In this document: in pieces, positions 26,341-35,016 of the stretch
How the letters are laid out: each line of letters begins with the position of its first letter
How positions within the stretch are numbered: position 1 is the first letter of the stretch
Assembly (NCBI RefSeq): GCF_014695725.1
Contig: NZ_JACJOU010000015.1
Span: 1 to 64,000 of the forward strand
Source: Microcoleus sp. FACHB-672
Lineage (GTDB): Bacteria; Cyanobacteriota; Cyanobacteriia; Cyanobacteriales; Oscillatoriaceae
Reading direction: 5' to 3'
Length of the DNA stretch: 64,000 nucleotides
Translations under genes and position numbers: made by a program
Notes under the pieces: model-generated
What the model was told of the DNA's origin: nothing
The model's input: only the letters and a program-made list of their open reading frames with translations
Databases searched by the model: none

Positions 26341-27957
26341 TTACTTAAGGGGATTACGAATATAGCCCCAAATGCCGCCCCGGAAATTGGTTTCAACGAC
26401 GGGATTGGCAGAGGAATCGTATCCTACAGCAGTTTCCCATTTTCCGCCCACGTTGACCAGTGCCATGCCATCAGAAAACGAATAAGCATTGTCAAATTGC
26501 GGCTGAAATACAAATTTGCCGGTTTTATCAATAAAACCGGCTTTGTTGCCAATTCTTACCAGCGCTAACCCTTCTGAAAAAGGTTCGGCTATAGTTTCAT
26601 CGGCATTGTCTACGCCATAAAATTGCGGCTGAATTACGAGCTTTCCTGTTTTGTCCATATAACCCCATTTTCCACCCACGCTCGCTGCGGCTAACCCTTC
26701 TGAAAATGAGAGAAAACCCTCAACTTGTTGGGGAGATAAGACAAAGTTTCCGGTTTTATCAAGATAGCCGGTGCCGACCTTTGCTAAGCCGTCGGAAAAA
26801 GGATAAGCAAAGCTATAGAGTGGCTCAATAACAAAGTTTCCCGTTTTATCAATATACCCCCACTGGGAAAGAGCGCCTTCTCTTTCTGGGGGTGCGTAGA
26901 CAGCGGCTAACCCTTCGGAAAAGGAATAAGCGATTTTAAATTGGGGCTGAATGACGAGGGTGCCGGTGGTGTTAATATAGCCGTATTTTTCGCCAATTTT
27001 GACTCGCGCCATCCCATCCGAGAAAGCATCAGCCGCATCAAATTGCTGCGGGCTAACGAAGGTGCCGGTTTTGTTGATATAACCCCATTTTTCGCCGATT
27101 TTTGCAGGGGCTAACCCATCAACAAAGGAACTGGCAGAAGTAAATTGGGGTTGAATGATGAAGTTGCCGGTTTTATCGATATAACCCCATTTTTCGCCGA
27201 TTTTTGCCGGCGCTAACCCTTCAGAAAAGGAACCGACGTGATCAAATTTGGGTTGAATGATGAAGTTGCCGATTTTATCAATAAACCCAGATTTGGTATC
27301 AACTGTTACCATTGCTAGTCCTTCGGAAAAGGAAGCTGCCCAATAAAATTGCGGCTGAATGGAAAATAACTCGCTGCAGGCAACATAGTGTTTAGGAACT
27401 ACATTTGAGAGACGTAATGCCTGAGAAAGCATCGCGGCGACTTCCCCTCTCGTTGCCTCTTGATTGGGTTTTAACTGTTTGACATTAGGATAATTAACAA
27501 CCAAAAGTCCGGCGGTTGCTGCTGCGACTGCATTGATGGCGTAGTCGGGAATTTGCATCGCGTCTTCAAAATATTTCTTGAGAATTTCCGAAGAATTTGC
27601 AGGGGCGGTATATTTTAGCCCATTTGCTAAGATTACCAATGCTTGTACTCGCTGCAGTTTTCGCGCCGGCTGAAACGTTCCATCAGGATAGCCGGTAAAA
27701 AATTCTTTTTCATAAGCCGTTTTAACCGCTTCGTAAGCCCAGTGAGTTGCCGGCAAATCTTTAAAGGTAATAGCGTTGCGTTTTTTTTCTATATTCGGGA
27801 ACGCTTTGCACATCAAAACAGCAAATTCTGCACGGGTAATGGTTGCATCGGGGCGAAAGCTGCCATCTGGGTAGCCACCAGCTATTTTTAGCGTTTGCAG
27901 TTGGAAAATACACGCTTGCGCCCAGTGCTTTTCAATGTCAGAAAAAGAAGATTCCAT
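26341..27957 (-). CDS. SLH-domain and WG-repeat protein
   Basis: A 538-residue protein. Residues 1-180 hold three S-layer-homology-like units (FSDIEKHWAQ ... GGYPDGSFRPDATITRAEF; HWAYEAVKTAYEKEFFTGYP; a weaker third ending TRGEVAAMLSQAL). From about 200 there are eight WG-type repeats of some 40 residues (KWGYIDKTGNFIIQPQF and variants) and a final WGY. SLH units usually bind cell-wall polymers, but no signal peptide precedes them here, so the location is unclear. It sits between mtnX and mtnB, 61 and 111 bp away on the same strand. No catalytic motif is visible, and nothing in the known methionine salvage pathway requires such a protein. Confidence 0.9.
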   Translation of the reverse strand: MESSFSDIEKHWAQACIFQLQTLKIAGGYPDGSFRPDATITRAEFAVLMCKAFPNIEKKRNAITFKDLPATHWAYEAVKTAYEKEFFTGYPDGTFQPARKLQRVQALVILANGLKYTAPANSSEILKKYFEDAMQIPDYAINAVAAATAGLLVVNYPNVKQLKPNQEATRGEVAAMLSQALRLSNVVPKHYVACSELFSIQPQFYWAASFSEGLAMVTVDTKSGFIDKIGNFIIQPKFDHVGSFSEGLAPAKIGEKWGYIDKTGNFIIQPQFTSASSFVDGLAPAKIGEKWGYINKTGTFVSPQQFDAADAFSDGMARVKIGEKYGYINTTGTLVIQPQFKIAYSFSEGLAAVYAPPEREGALSQWGYIDKTGNFVIEPLYSFAYPFSDGLAKVGTGYLDKTGNFVLSPQQVEGFLSFSEGLAAASVGGKWGYMDKTGKLVIQPQFYGVDNADETIAEPFSEGLALVRIGNKAGFIDKTGKFVFQPQFDNAYSFSDGMALVNVGGKWETAVGYDSSANPVVETNFRGGIWGYIRNPLK

Positions 27958-28018
27958 AGGGTTAGATGGGGGGATTCAGATTTGGCATTGAAGCTTATCT
28001 CTAAAATTTCTCTAAAAC

Positions 28019-28654
28019 TTAAACTTTTTTCCACCGGCTGCTCAACTGTTTCCGGATATCAACAAAATCATTCCAGGTAATATAAGGCTTTTGCCGCTCA
28101 TCTAGATAGTCTGCAAGACGATCTCGCGCAAAAACCAGAGATGCTTGCATTGCCATATTTAAATCTGTAACTGAATCTCCAATGGCTACAAATTCATCAG
28201 CCTGATATTGCGCCATCACCGGCACCTTTGCCAGCAACTCTGTTTCTCCTTCAAAATCTGAGTGCACTTGCAGATATTCACTGCTCGTCTTCACATCTAC
28301 AGCATAGATGGCATGGATGCGATTTAACAGGGGTTCAAGCACCGTTTGTACGATCCCCCGCACTCCTCCGGAAACGACAACAAAAGGCACTTCTTCTGCA
28401 TCCAAGAAATCAAGTAATTCGACTAAACCTGGGCGCAGCGCTTTGGCGCGGGCGAATTCAATAATTTCGGGATATCTTCGTGATGGGATAGATTCTAATA
28501 GTTGACGCACGCCTTCTCGCAATGTTAATCGCAAGGCATACATTTCGGGCATGAGTTGAGCGGAAAGTTCGGGGGTAAAGTGCTTGAGCATTCCGACAAA
28601 GGTTTCTTCTGCGGTGATGGTGCCGTCAAAGTCACAGAATACGATTCTTTTCAT
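28019..28654 (-). CDS. mtnX: 2-hydroxy-3-keto-5-methylthiopentenyl-1-phosphate phosphatase
   Basis: A 211-residue HAD-superfamily phosphatase. FCDFDGTITAEETF carries the nucleophile and general-acid Asp residues, VVVSGG the second motif and VAIGDSVTDLNMA the late acidic pair. With MtnW it replaces the fused enolase-phosphatase MtnC: MtnW enolises diketomethylthiopentyl-1-phosphate and MtnX removes the phosphate, giving the acireductone used by MtnD. All three genes are in this minus-strand run, which supports the call over a phosphoserine phosphatase. Confidence 0.93.
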   Translation of the reverse strand: MKRIVFCDFDGTITAEETFVGMLKHFTPELSAQLMPEMYALRLTLREGVRQLLESIPSRRYPEIIEFARAKALRPGLVELLDFLDAEEVPFVVVSGGVRGIVQTVLEPLLNRIHAIYAVDVKTSSEYLQVHSDFEGETELLAKVPVMAQYQADEFVAIGDSVTDLNMAMQASLVFARDRLADYLDERQKPYITWNDFVDIRKQLSSRWKKV

Positions 28655-28732
28655 TTTGTTGTGTAGTGTGATTTTTTTTGTATTTTCTCATAGACTGGGG
28701 GGTTAAATTTAGGAAAATATGGATTTTTAAAT

Positions 28733-28764
28733 TAACCACAGATGCACACAGATAAACGCAGATG
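28733..28764. repeat. Dispersed repeat AACCACAGATGCACACAGAT-type
   Basis: The motif continues into AAACGCAGATGG and lies between the EEP gene and mtnX. It shares CAGATAAA and CGCAGAT blocks with the palindrome at 19.61 kb. Versions of this sequence are, to my knowledge, widespread between genes in several bacterial phyla. Confidence 0.5.
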
Positions 28765-28789
28765 GATTATTCTTTTGGTGGCTAGGTTT

Positions 28790-29659
28790 TTAAGTTTTGA
28801 TGGGGGATGATTGCGATAGGAGGCTGCCGGCTAAACCGAAATGATCAGAAGGAAAGACTTTTGGATGTTTGGGAGAAATGGGTGTTTTTCCTAACATTTC
28901 GATGGACTCTGGCTGCCAAGTGAGCGAATCTGAGCGGATAAAGATTCGATCAAAGCGGACTTTTCTTTCTTTTCCTTTCCGCTCAAGTCTCATGATATTA
29001 ATATCTGTATCTTCCGTGTAACCGGCTTCTTCGGTTCTCAAAGTTGCCCACATATCTTGGTAGCTGCTATCTATATTATCGTTTTCGCTTTTCCAAGAAG
29101 AACAGAAGTTAAAATCTCCCATGAGCAAAGCATGAGGTGAATCTTGAATGAGGGGGAAAATTAAAGAAAGCTGTTCGGCGCGGAGAGGTGCTGAAGATTT
29201 TTGACTTTCTAAATGTACGGTTGCAATTTTAATAACTTCTCCATTCACACACAATTCAGAAATTAATAATGTGCGGTTCATGGAGCTAGGTAATTTATAA
29301 AAAGATAACCGGCTGATGGGAATTTTTGACAGAAATAACACCCCGTAGGGAGTAACTGTCACTCCTATAGCATCAGAAATATAGTAACTATTTCTCACCC
29401 ATTCTTGCTGTAAAAGAATTTTCAAAAAGCTGGGTGTAACTTCTTGCAAACTGATGACATCTGCATCGCAATCATGTATAATTTGCAGTAAAGCTTCGCA
29501 ACGTTTTTTGCGGTAATATTCTGAAAACCAAACATTATAAGTAACCAGCGTTAATTGAGTAGCGGTAATATTAACGCCGGCATCGACATCATCCACCCAA
29601 GACCGTTTTTTCCGATTAAATTTTTGTGGGGTTAGTTCTTTTCCCAACCTTAACTTCAT
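28790..29659 (-). CDS. Endonuclease/exonuclease/phosphatase (EEP) family protein
   Basis: A 289-residue protein with the EEP fold: VTYNVWFSE, ISLQEVTP (metal-binding Glu), TVHLES, LLMGDFNF and a final PSDHFGLAG. The order and spacing resemble tyrosyl-DNA phosphodiesterase 2-like EEP proteins. The substrate could be nucleic acid, phospholipid or a small phosphate ester. ATG at 29659 is chosen; it lies two bases beyond the mtnW stop codon, which points to translational coupling. An in-frame codon at 29743 inside mtnW is less likely. The tight link to mtnW suggests co-expression with methionine salvage, but no such role is known to me. Confidence 0.87.
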   Translation of the reverse strand: MKLRLGKELTPQKFNRKKRSWVDDVDAGVNITATQLTLVTYNVWFSEYYRKKRCEALLQIIHDCDADVISLQEVTPSFLKILLQQEWVRNSYYISDAIGVTVTPYGVLFLSKIPISRLSFYKLPSSMNRTLLISELCVNGEVIKIATVHLESQKSSAPLRAEQLSLIFPLIQDSPHALLMGDFNFCSSWKSENDNIDSSYQDMWATLRTEEAGYTEDTDINIMRLERKGKERKVRFDRIFIRSDSLTWQPESIEMLGKTPISPKHPKVFPSDHFGLAGSLLSQSSPIKT

Positions 29660-29663
29660 TCGC

Positions 29664-30824
29664 TCAGGTTGCGCCCCACTTTTCAACAGCACGGCGCAAC
29701 GGGCCATTTGGTAAAGACTCCACCTCAAAAGCTTTATCGGCATCTAACCATTCCAGCGCTTCAAAGAAAGCTTGAACCCCAGCCGCTGCCCCATCTGGGT
29801 GATCCATGATCCCCGTACCGGCATTAAGAATTACCTGCTGCCCATAATCTGCCAACGCTTTTGGGACAATTCCGGGATGGATGCCGGCAGAGGGAACGGG
29901 AAAAACATTACGAACACGCAAAATATCCCGAATTTGGGCTTCCTCCCCCGCATCAAAGGGCAAACTGCCATAGTGGGCGGGATAGAGCACCGCATCCGCC
30001 CCGGCATAAGCCATTAGCGTCCCCAACACCACGGAGTACGCCATGCCATGTTCAGGGGCGGCGCATAGGGCACCGGCAAGGGCTGGATGAACAAAAACCG
30101 GCACGTCAATTTCTGGATCAGATGCCAGTTGTTGCAAGACTGAAAAGCCGTAGGAAAGCACGTTCAGCAGCAGGGCATTTGCCCCTTCTGCCACGAGACG
30201 TTTTGCCATTTCTACCGGATTTTTGCCCGTAACGTTCACCGCATAAAGCACGGTACGCCCGGTTTCTTGCTTCACCGCATCCAGCACTTTGCGGCAAGCC
30301 TGCAAGCGTTCCAAAGTGGGTGCGCCGGCCAAGTCGCCCATGATTTCATCATCTTTAATAATATCGAGACCGGCACCGGCAACCTCTTTTAAAATCGCGG
30401 CATGATCTGCGGCAGAAAGACCCAGGGCCGGTTTAAAAATGGCCATAATTAAAGGCCGATCCGTCACACCCAGACGTTCCCGAATGCCGGTGATCCCCAA
30501 CTTGGGAAGTGTGCCATAACCCTCTGGCAGCCGTAGCGCCACGACTTTTGCCGCACCTGCCATCGAATATTTCCCGAAAATCATCGTCAGCAGACTGGGG
30601 ATGTCGTTCTCGACATTCGCCACGGGAAAACGGATTGTCGCCAAACTGTGCCCAGTCGCTTCGCTACTGACGGCAACAACTTCAGCTAAATGCGAACGCA
30701 GCGACTCTTCACGGTGGGCAAAACGGGCATCCCAAGTGCCGACAGTTTGCCCAACTGCAATCATTTTGGCTTGTCGTGAGGCATCAACGCCGGGAGGAAA
30801 ACGGTAGTCTACTTCAATCGTCAT
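29664..30824 (-). CDS. mtnW: 2,3-diketo-5-methylthiopentyl-1-phosphate enolase (RuBisCO-like protein, form IV)
   Basis: A 386-residue RuBisCO-large-subunit homologue. GLDIIKDDEIMGD matches the K-x-D-E metal site (carbamylated Lys in RuBisCO). The loop that reads K-P-K-L-G in true RuBisCO reads IFKPALGLS, so the second Lys is Ala, consistent with a non-carboxylating RuBisCO-like protein. Further conserved parts are FVHPALAGAL and GIHPGIVPKAL. It catalyses tautomerisation of the diketone phosphate ahead of MtnX. RuBisCO-like enolases of methionine salvage are documented in Bacillus and Microcystis. It is 57 bp downstream of mtnD. Confidence 0.94.
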   Translation of the reverse strand: MTIEVDYRFPPGVDASRQAKMIAVGQTVGTWDARFAHREESLRSHLAEVVAVSSEATGHSLATIRFPVANVENDIPSLLTMIFGKYSMAGAAKVVALRLPEGYGTLPKLGITGIRERLGVTDRPLIMAIFKPALGLSAADHAAILKEVAGAGLDIIKDDEIMGDLAGAPTLERLQACRKVLDAVKQETGRTVLYAVNVTGKNPVEMAKRLVAEGANALLLNVLSYGFSVLQQLASDPEIDVPVFVHPALAGALCAAPEHGMAYSVVLGTLMAYAGADAVLYPAHYGSLPFDAGEEAQIRDILRVRNVFPVPSAGIHPGIVPKALADYGQQVILNAGTGIMDHPDGAAAGVQAFFEALEWLDADKAFEVESLPNGPLRRAVEKWGAT

Positions 30825-30881
30825 CGGTCAATTGTCAGGGATCAGGTGTGACTGTCTTCGTAGTTGTGGGAGTGATAGGGA

Positions 30882-31439
30882 TTAACTGACAGCCGCCAAA
30901 GGACGGAGGCGAATTTCAGTGCCGGTGTACTCTGGTGTCCATCCCTCCTTGCCGATGAAGTAGCGCACTGCTTTAATGCGGCGTCCCTCTGTGAGATAAA
31001 ACCAGTGTTCGGTGCCGGCAGGTACGTTGATATACTCTTCCGGCTGCACGGTTAGTTCCACTTGACTCCCATCCGGGCGCACAAACCCAAACACCCCTTC
31101 GCCGGCGATGATATAGCGCACTTCGTCATCCGCGTGAGTGTGGCAAGGCTTGAATTTAGACAGCAAGGTGTCCAGATTGGGGATCTCTGGATGCAGTACA
31201 ATCAGGTCGCGAGATTGATAGCCATCGGTGCGTTGAAGTTCCTCGAAATAGCTATCAAGGTCTTGCAGCACTTGCTCTTTTTCGGCATCACTCAGCGCAT
31301 CTTTGGCAAGCAGGGCACGAGTTTCGGGATTTTCCCCCACCGGCCACCGGCTGAGCTTAATATTTAAAGGCGCTAATTCAGCGGTAATCTCAATCAGATC
31401 CGTGAGTTGGGTGCCATTTTCGAGTTGCAGAATGGCCAT
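30882..31439 (-). CDS. mtnD: Acireductone dioxygenase
   Basis: A 185-residue cupin enzyme that oxidises acireductone to the keto-acid precursor of methionine (Fe form) or to an off-pathway product (Ni form). Metal ligands are visible in CHTHADDEVRYI (His, His, Glu) and GTEHWFYL (His). N-terminal MAILQLENGTQLTDL and the length fit the family. The start is ATG with GGAGG eight bases upstream, one of the best ribosome binding sites in the window. It is the first gene of the minus-strand salvage run. Confidence 0.95.
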   Translation of the reverse strand: MAILQLENGTQLTDLIEITAELAPLNIKLSRWPVGENPETRALLAKDALSDAEKEQVLQDLDSYFEELQRTDGYQSRDLIVLHPEIPNLDTLLSKFKPCHTHADDEVRYIIAGEGVFGFVRPDGSQVELTVQPEEYINVPAGTEHWFYLTEGRRIKAVRYFIGKEGWTPEYTGTEIRLRPLAAVS

Positions 31440-31900
31440 AGCGCACCTCCGGTTAGTTATACAGATAAGCTCAGTGGGCTGAGCGGAACACTGACAACTG
31501 TATCAAAAATTCCCCTGGTTTATCGAGTTTAGATGCTGTCATTGTTAGCCGGCCCTGGGTTTAAATCAAGTGCGGCAACCACCGCTTCACAATTCTTAAG
31601 AATATCGATTTTGGACTGTAGCGCAGCGCGATGTGGCCGGCACCTGTAAAGCAAGCAGCAAACTTGGCCGCCTCTTCAGCTTATTTATCCCAGAAAAAAC
31701 CAGACTCTTTAAGAGGATTTTGGATACAATACAATCGGTATCTTTAAAAGCAACTTTGATGTAAAGCGGCACAAGATAACTGAACTGAACGTCCTAGTGA
31801 GCAGTGCTGGGGGAAACAAAGTCCTTTAAGTCTGTTTTCAGGTAATGCTCATTCCCTAGCCTTTAGTAGACATCTTTTTTAGGAGTATATTTTTACAATC
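31440..31900. other. Divergent intergenic region upstream of mtnD
   Basis: No gene seen. A small hairpin GCTCAG-TGGG-CTGAGC lies at 31467-31482, in the likely mtnD leader. I looked for a SAM or related riboswitch by eye and saw no recognisable core. Confidence 0.4.
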
Positions 31901-32296
31901 ATGCAGTCTTTTAAATTAATGAAAAAAAGAACGCAAAACGTCAATAATGATGAAAGCATGATAGTGCTGGGCGTTCATATGTCAGGAGTAATCGGTTGTG
32001 ACGTAAAACCGCTTCATCTCCCGCGTGCTGTTGTAGAGAAATACTTTAAGTCGCCGCAAGCGAGAATTGCCATACAAAATTGTATAGCACAAGCGAAAGA
32101 TAACCCCTTGCAAGTTTACCGACCAAACATTCAAATTCGAGTGCAAGTCACTCCAGGGATTGCACTCGCCATTAAAACCGGCAACATTCAATCAATCTTG
32201 GGTCTTCAAGAATTTATCGAAGAGATCAAGAAGGAAACCGATTTTTTAACAGTCATAGGGCGTTCTGCAAAAGAAGATGAACTTTTAAAAATTTAA
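31901..32296 (+). CDS. Hypothetical protein, 131 residues
   Basis: No recognised family. It has a basic N-terminus (MKKRTQNVNN), a central block with PRAVVEKYFKSPQARIAIQN and IQIRVQVTPGIALAIKTGN, and a charged C-terminus. No signal peptide or membrane helix. TTAGGAG lies 16 bases before the ATG; the in-frame ATG at residue 7 is an alternative start. It converges on the ZIP-like gene. Confidence 0.65.
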   Translation: MQSFKLMKKRTQNVNNDESMIVLGVHMSGVIGCDVKPLHLPRAVVEKYFKSPQARIAIQNCIAQAKDNPLQVYRPNIQIRVQVTPGIALAIKTGNIQSILGLQEFIEEIKKETDFLTVIGRSAKEDELLKI

Positions 32297-32383
32297 AGTG
32301 AACCCAAGGTTAAGCCCAATAAAATGAACTTGTAAAAATTTGATTTGAATAACGCCAATTAACCACTGAATTCTTAACAGTAA

Positions 32384-33109
32384 TTAACTGAAAACCAGCA
32401 ACACCGCATAGCCAACTGCACCCAAAGCAAACGCCCAAAACTTGCTTTGACGTTGTTCTGGCAATTCTTCTTTAATGACATTGAGAATAATTCCGCCGGC
32501 TAAAAAAGCAAAAAGCACCGCCAGTGCAGGTTTGTGAATGGGAATAGCCACGCCCATTACCCACCCCACAAGAATTGCAGATGCTAACACCCAACGACCC
32601 AATTTATCGTAGGTGGATTTGTGATGTTGCCGCAGGCTGTGATCGTTCACCAGAAAATGCAAAGCCATCGCCATAAAAAAGAAGAAAAGGCTAAGCCAGC
32701 CCGGTTCTTCGCGGTGAACAACCAGGTATCCAATTAAAGCGTTATAAGCAGCAAAGGAACCAATATGCAGCCAAAATACTTCTTGACTTGTCACATCTGC
32801 GTTTCCTTCTTCCAGATTCTGCCGGCGTGACACTATTGCCAGTTGTTCCAACCCGTAAAATACGGCAAATCCTAACAAAGCGATGAGGTAAACATGGTGT
32901 TCTAAAAAGCCAAGGATAAAAATATTTGTCTTTTCAACTGTATGTTGTCCCTCGCTAAGTTCGGGGAAAATATGAACAAAAACATAAGCCACAGAAGCGC
33001 CGCCGGCAAACGAAAGCCAGCGATGGCGAGGAATGCTATCAAGAAAACGCAGCCGGCCTGAGAAAAGATGCACAATGGCTAGCCCAGCCGCAAAGAGAAA
33101 GTAAAGCAT
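32384..33109 (-). CDS. ZIP-like multi-spanning membrane protein
   Basis: A 241-residue protein with about seven hydrophobic helices. VAYVFVHIFPELSEG and the late GGIILNVIKEELPEQ recall the metal-site helices of ZIP zinc/iron transporters (His and Glu/Pro in helices 4 and 5), and many loop histidines are present (HHVY, HFLVNDHSLRQHHK). Length and layout suit a ZIP-superfamily protein of unknown substrate. A divalent-metal transporter is an inference; only the membrane topology is firm. Confidence 0.7.
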   Translation of the reverse strand: MLYFLFAAGLAIVHLFSGRLRFLDSIPRHRWLSFAGGASVAYVFVHIFPELSEGQHTVEKTNIFILGFLEHHVYLIALLGFAVFYGLEQLAIVSRRQNLEEGNADVTSQEVFWLHIGSFAAYNALIGYLVVHREEPGWLSLFFFFMAMALHFLVNDHSLRQHHKSTYDKLGRWVLASAILVGWVMGVAIPIHKPALAVLFAFLAGGIILNVIKEELPEQRQSKFWAFALGAVGYAVLLVFS

Positions 33110-33621
33110 AAATAAAACTTTTACTGATACTTATTGAGGCAACGGCGTTATTGTAGCTTGAGCCGAACTCTAGCATTCAGCTTCTATGCCAATCTCTATA
33201 ATCTCACCCTGTCTCTGGCAACAAAACTTTACAACCTTTAGATAGAGACGATATTTTAATAATATCTATCTTAAGATGGATACAAGTTAATACTTTGTAC
33301 TAGCAAAAAATGATAGCTTCCTGAATAGGGCTTCGGCAACTGTTGAGTCTTCCCAAGTTTATTTTAGGCGAAAGTTCTGTGAAGTGTCAGGTAACGGCCC
33401 TGTCCGCTTTTAGAATTCATCTTCTTCTACTTCAGCGTTACATAGCACTCGATTTTATTGAAAACAGACAAGGCCATATAATTTTGCTGAGATAGGTTTC
33501 AACATAGGTTTCAACAACAGCAATCAATCACAATCTACACCCAAAGGTAGTTTACCTGTTAGCGATCCCAAGGTTAAGTTTATTAATATCAATGAAAATG
33601 AAATTGCTTGAGGACAGAGAT
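33110..33621. other. Intergenic region
   Basis: No gene. A short direct repeat of ATAGGTTTCAAC occurs twice in a row near 33492-33515. Otherwise AT-rich leader of the next gene. Confidence 0.4.
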
Positions 33622-34050
33622 ATGACAATAGAAAAAAAGCCAGTTTCTAAGCATGAAGCTAATGAGAATCCTTTAATCGATAGTCCTTCAACAACCCCCC
33701 ACTACGATAGAGGACTGATCCCGGCTGAAGTCGCTGCCCGCGAAGAACGGGAGCATGATACCTTCAGACACACTCCTTCCAAAGAAAACGACCAAACCGC
33801 CGTAACTGACGATCAAACCGATCCAGAGAGCATCAACACCACCGCCGGCTACTCAGTAGACAAAGAAGGTTTGGTTGATAACTTTGCCATTGAACCGGAA
33901 ATGTACATCAACGAACCTGGTGACTTGCGCGAAAAAGAGGAAGCCCTCAAAAGAGAACACGCTCAAGAACTCAAAGACGCCAACCAAGACGAAGACGGGA
34001 AGCTGACAATGGATCGTGATGACCGTCCGAAGGGTCAAGGTCTGATCTAA
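33622..34050 (+). CDS. Acidic, probably disordered hypothetical protein
   Basis: A 142-residue, very hydrophilic protein with no Cys or Trp, many Asp/Glu/Asn, and blocks such as EVAAREEREHDTFRH, REKEEALKREHAQELKDANQ and a C-terminal GKLTMDRDDRPKGQGLI. It looks intrinsically disordered with one helical stretch. ATG at 33622 is chosen because GAGGACAGAG lies just upstream; an ATG ten codons earlier is less well placed. A clear stem-loop follows the stop codon. Function unknown; the composition is like that of stress-associated hydrophilic proteins. Confidence 0.8.
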   Translation: MTIEKKPVSKHEANENPLIDSPSTTPHYDRGLIPAEVAAREEREHDTFRHTPSKENDQTAVTDDQTDPESINTTAGYSVDKEGLVDNFAIEPEMYINEPGDLREKEEALKREHAQELKDANQDEDGKLTMDRDDRPKGQGLI

Positions 34051-34090
34051 ATTAAAAATTCTGTCTAATTTATTTCTCACAATAACGCTA

Positions 34091-34130
34091 TCACCCGCCT
34101 CGCATGAAATTCCAGGCGGGTGATTCTGTT
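34091..34130 (+). terminator. Terminator after the acidic protein gene
   Basis: Perfect 10-bp stem TCACCCGCCT / AGGCGGGTGA with a 13-nt loop, followed by TTCTGTTT. It sits between convergent genes. The T-run is interrupted, so strength is uncertain. Confidence 0.7.
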
Positions 34131-34198
34131 TGGGCACACTCTAGGACACGATTCGCTTAAGCAGAAAAAAAGTCTCTGCGATGCCTTGCCAATTTGGT

Positions 34199-34798
34199 TT
34201 AGCGATTGGATAAGCTGATAGGTTCTTGCGGTAAATAACAAACCAGCAACTTTAGGAAGTAGATAGGAAGAAACCACTCCATGCCAGGAATTCTTGCTAG
34301 CACATAGTTGTTCAGCACAATGCCACCCATATACAACAAAATTGATTCTGCACGCTGGAGGGAGAGGGGCGAGAGAAGGATGATAGTTGCTGCGATAATC
34401 AGGTAACTGTAGGCAAACAAAAAGTATGCCCAATCTCCCCCTGAATATAACCAGGCGATGACTGCTGGGTGAAGATGGAATGCGATAAATAAGAAGTGAT
34501 ATTTAAACCCGTGTTCTGGCTTATGGTGCCAATGCTTAGTCGTTTGGGTAACGTTGATTATCGCCCCGCCCACTAGATCGAAAGCAATGATCGCAGCGAT
34601 AATCAGTTGCACTACATTCCATCCGATTTCATTTAGAACTGCATAAAGGGGCACGGCAACCGCAGCTAGAAGGGAAGGAATTAGCCCTAACAATATCTCT
34701 GGTACGGGCATACCAGGCCCAACAATTAAGTCCCAGATTCCCAGCAGTCCTTGTCTAGGGTTCTGCAAATCATTTATATCTGTTTTCAGTTCACTCAT
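34199..34798 (-). CDS. Hypothetical polytopic membrane protein with His-rich loop
   Basis: A 199-residue protein with five or six hydrophobic helices (ILLGLIPSLLAAVAVPLYAV, VVQLIIAAIIAFDLVGGAII, DWAYFLFAYSYLIIAATIIL). Between them is an aromatic/His-rich stretch TKHWHHKPEHGFKYHFLFIA followed by FHLHP. The histidines could bind metal or heme, but no family is recognised. ATG at 34798 with GGAAGA upstream is chosen; 27 more codons are open upstream. Confidence 0.72.
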   Translation of the reverse strand: MSELKTDINDLQNPRQGLLGIWDLIVGPGMPVPEILLGLIPSLLAAVAVPLYAVLNEIGWNVVQLIIAAIIAFDLVGGAIINVTQTTKHWHHKPEHGFKYHFLFIAFHLHPAVIAWLYSGGDWAYFLFAYSYLIIAATIILLSPLSLQRAESILLYMGGIVLNNYVLARIPGMEWFLPIYFLKLLVCYLPQEPISLSNR

Positions 34799-35016
34799 GG
34801 TTTTGTTTATTCTTCCAAGTTTCTCAATTTTAATAGATTCGTATATGGCATTAAGTAACAGGGATGGTTTGCCTCTCAAATTAACCTATTTTTATTTTTA
34901 TTGAAATAAAGCTGAGCTACAAAGCTGTTTTTTATTTGGATTGGATTTTTTATAATATTTCTTTTTAAAGGTCATGCCGGCTATCATTACAAACAGACAA
35001 TGCCGCACCTATCATC

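Noticed and set aside
31440-31900. Possible SAM-type riboswitch ahead of the methionine-salvage genes
   Set aside because: No conserved riboswitch core was visible; only a short hairpin is present.
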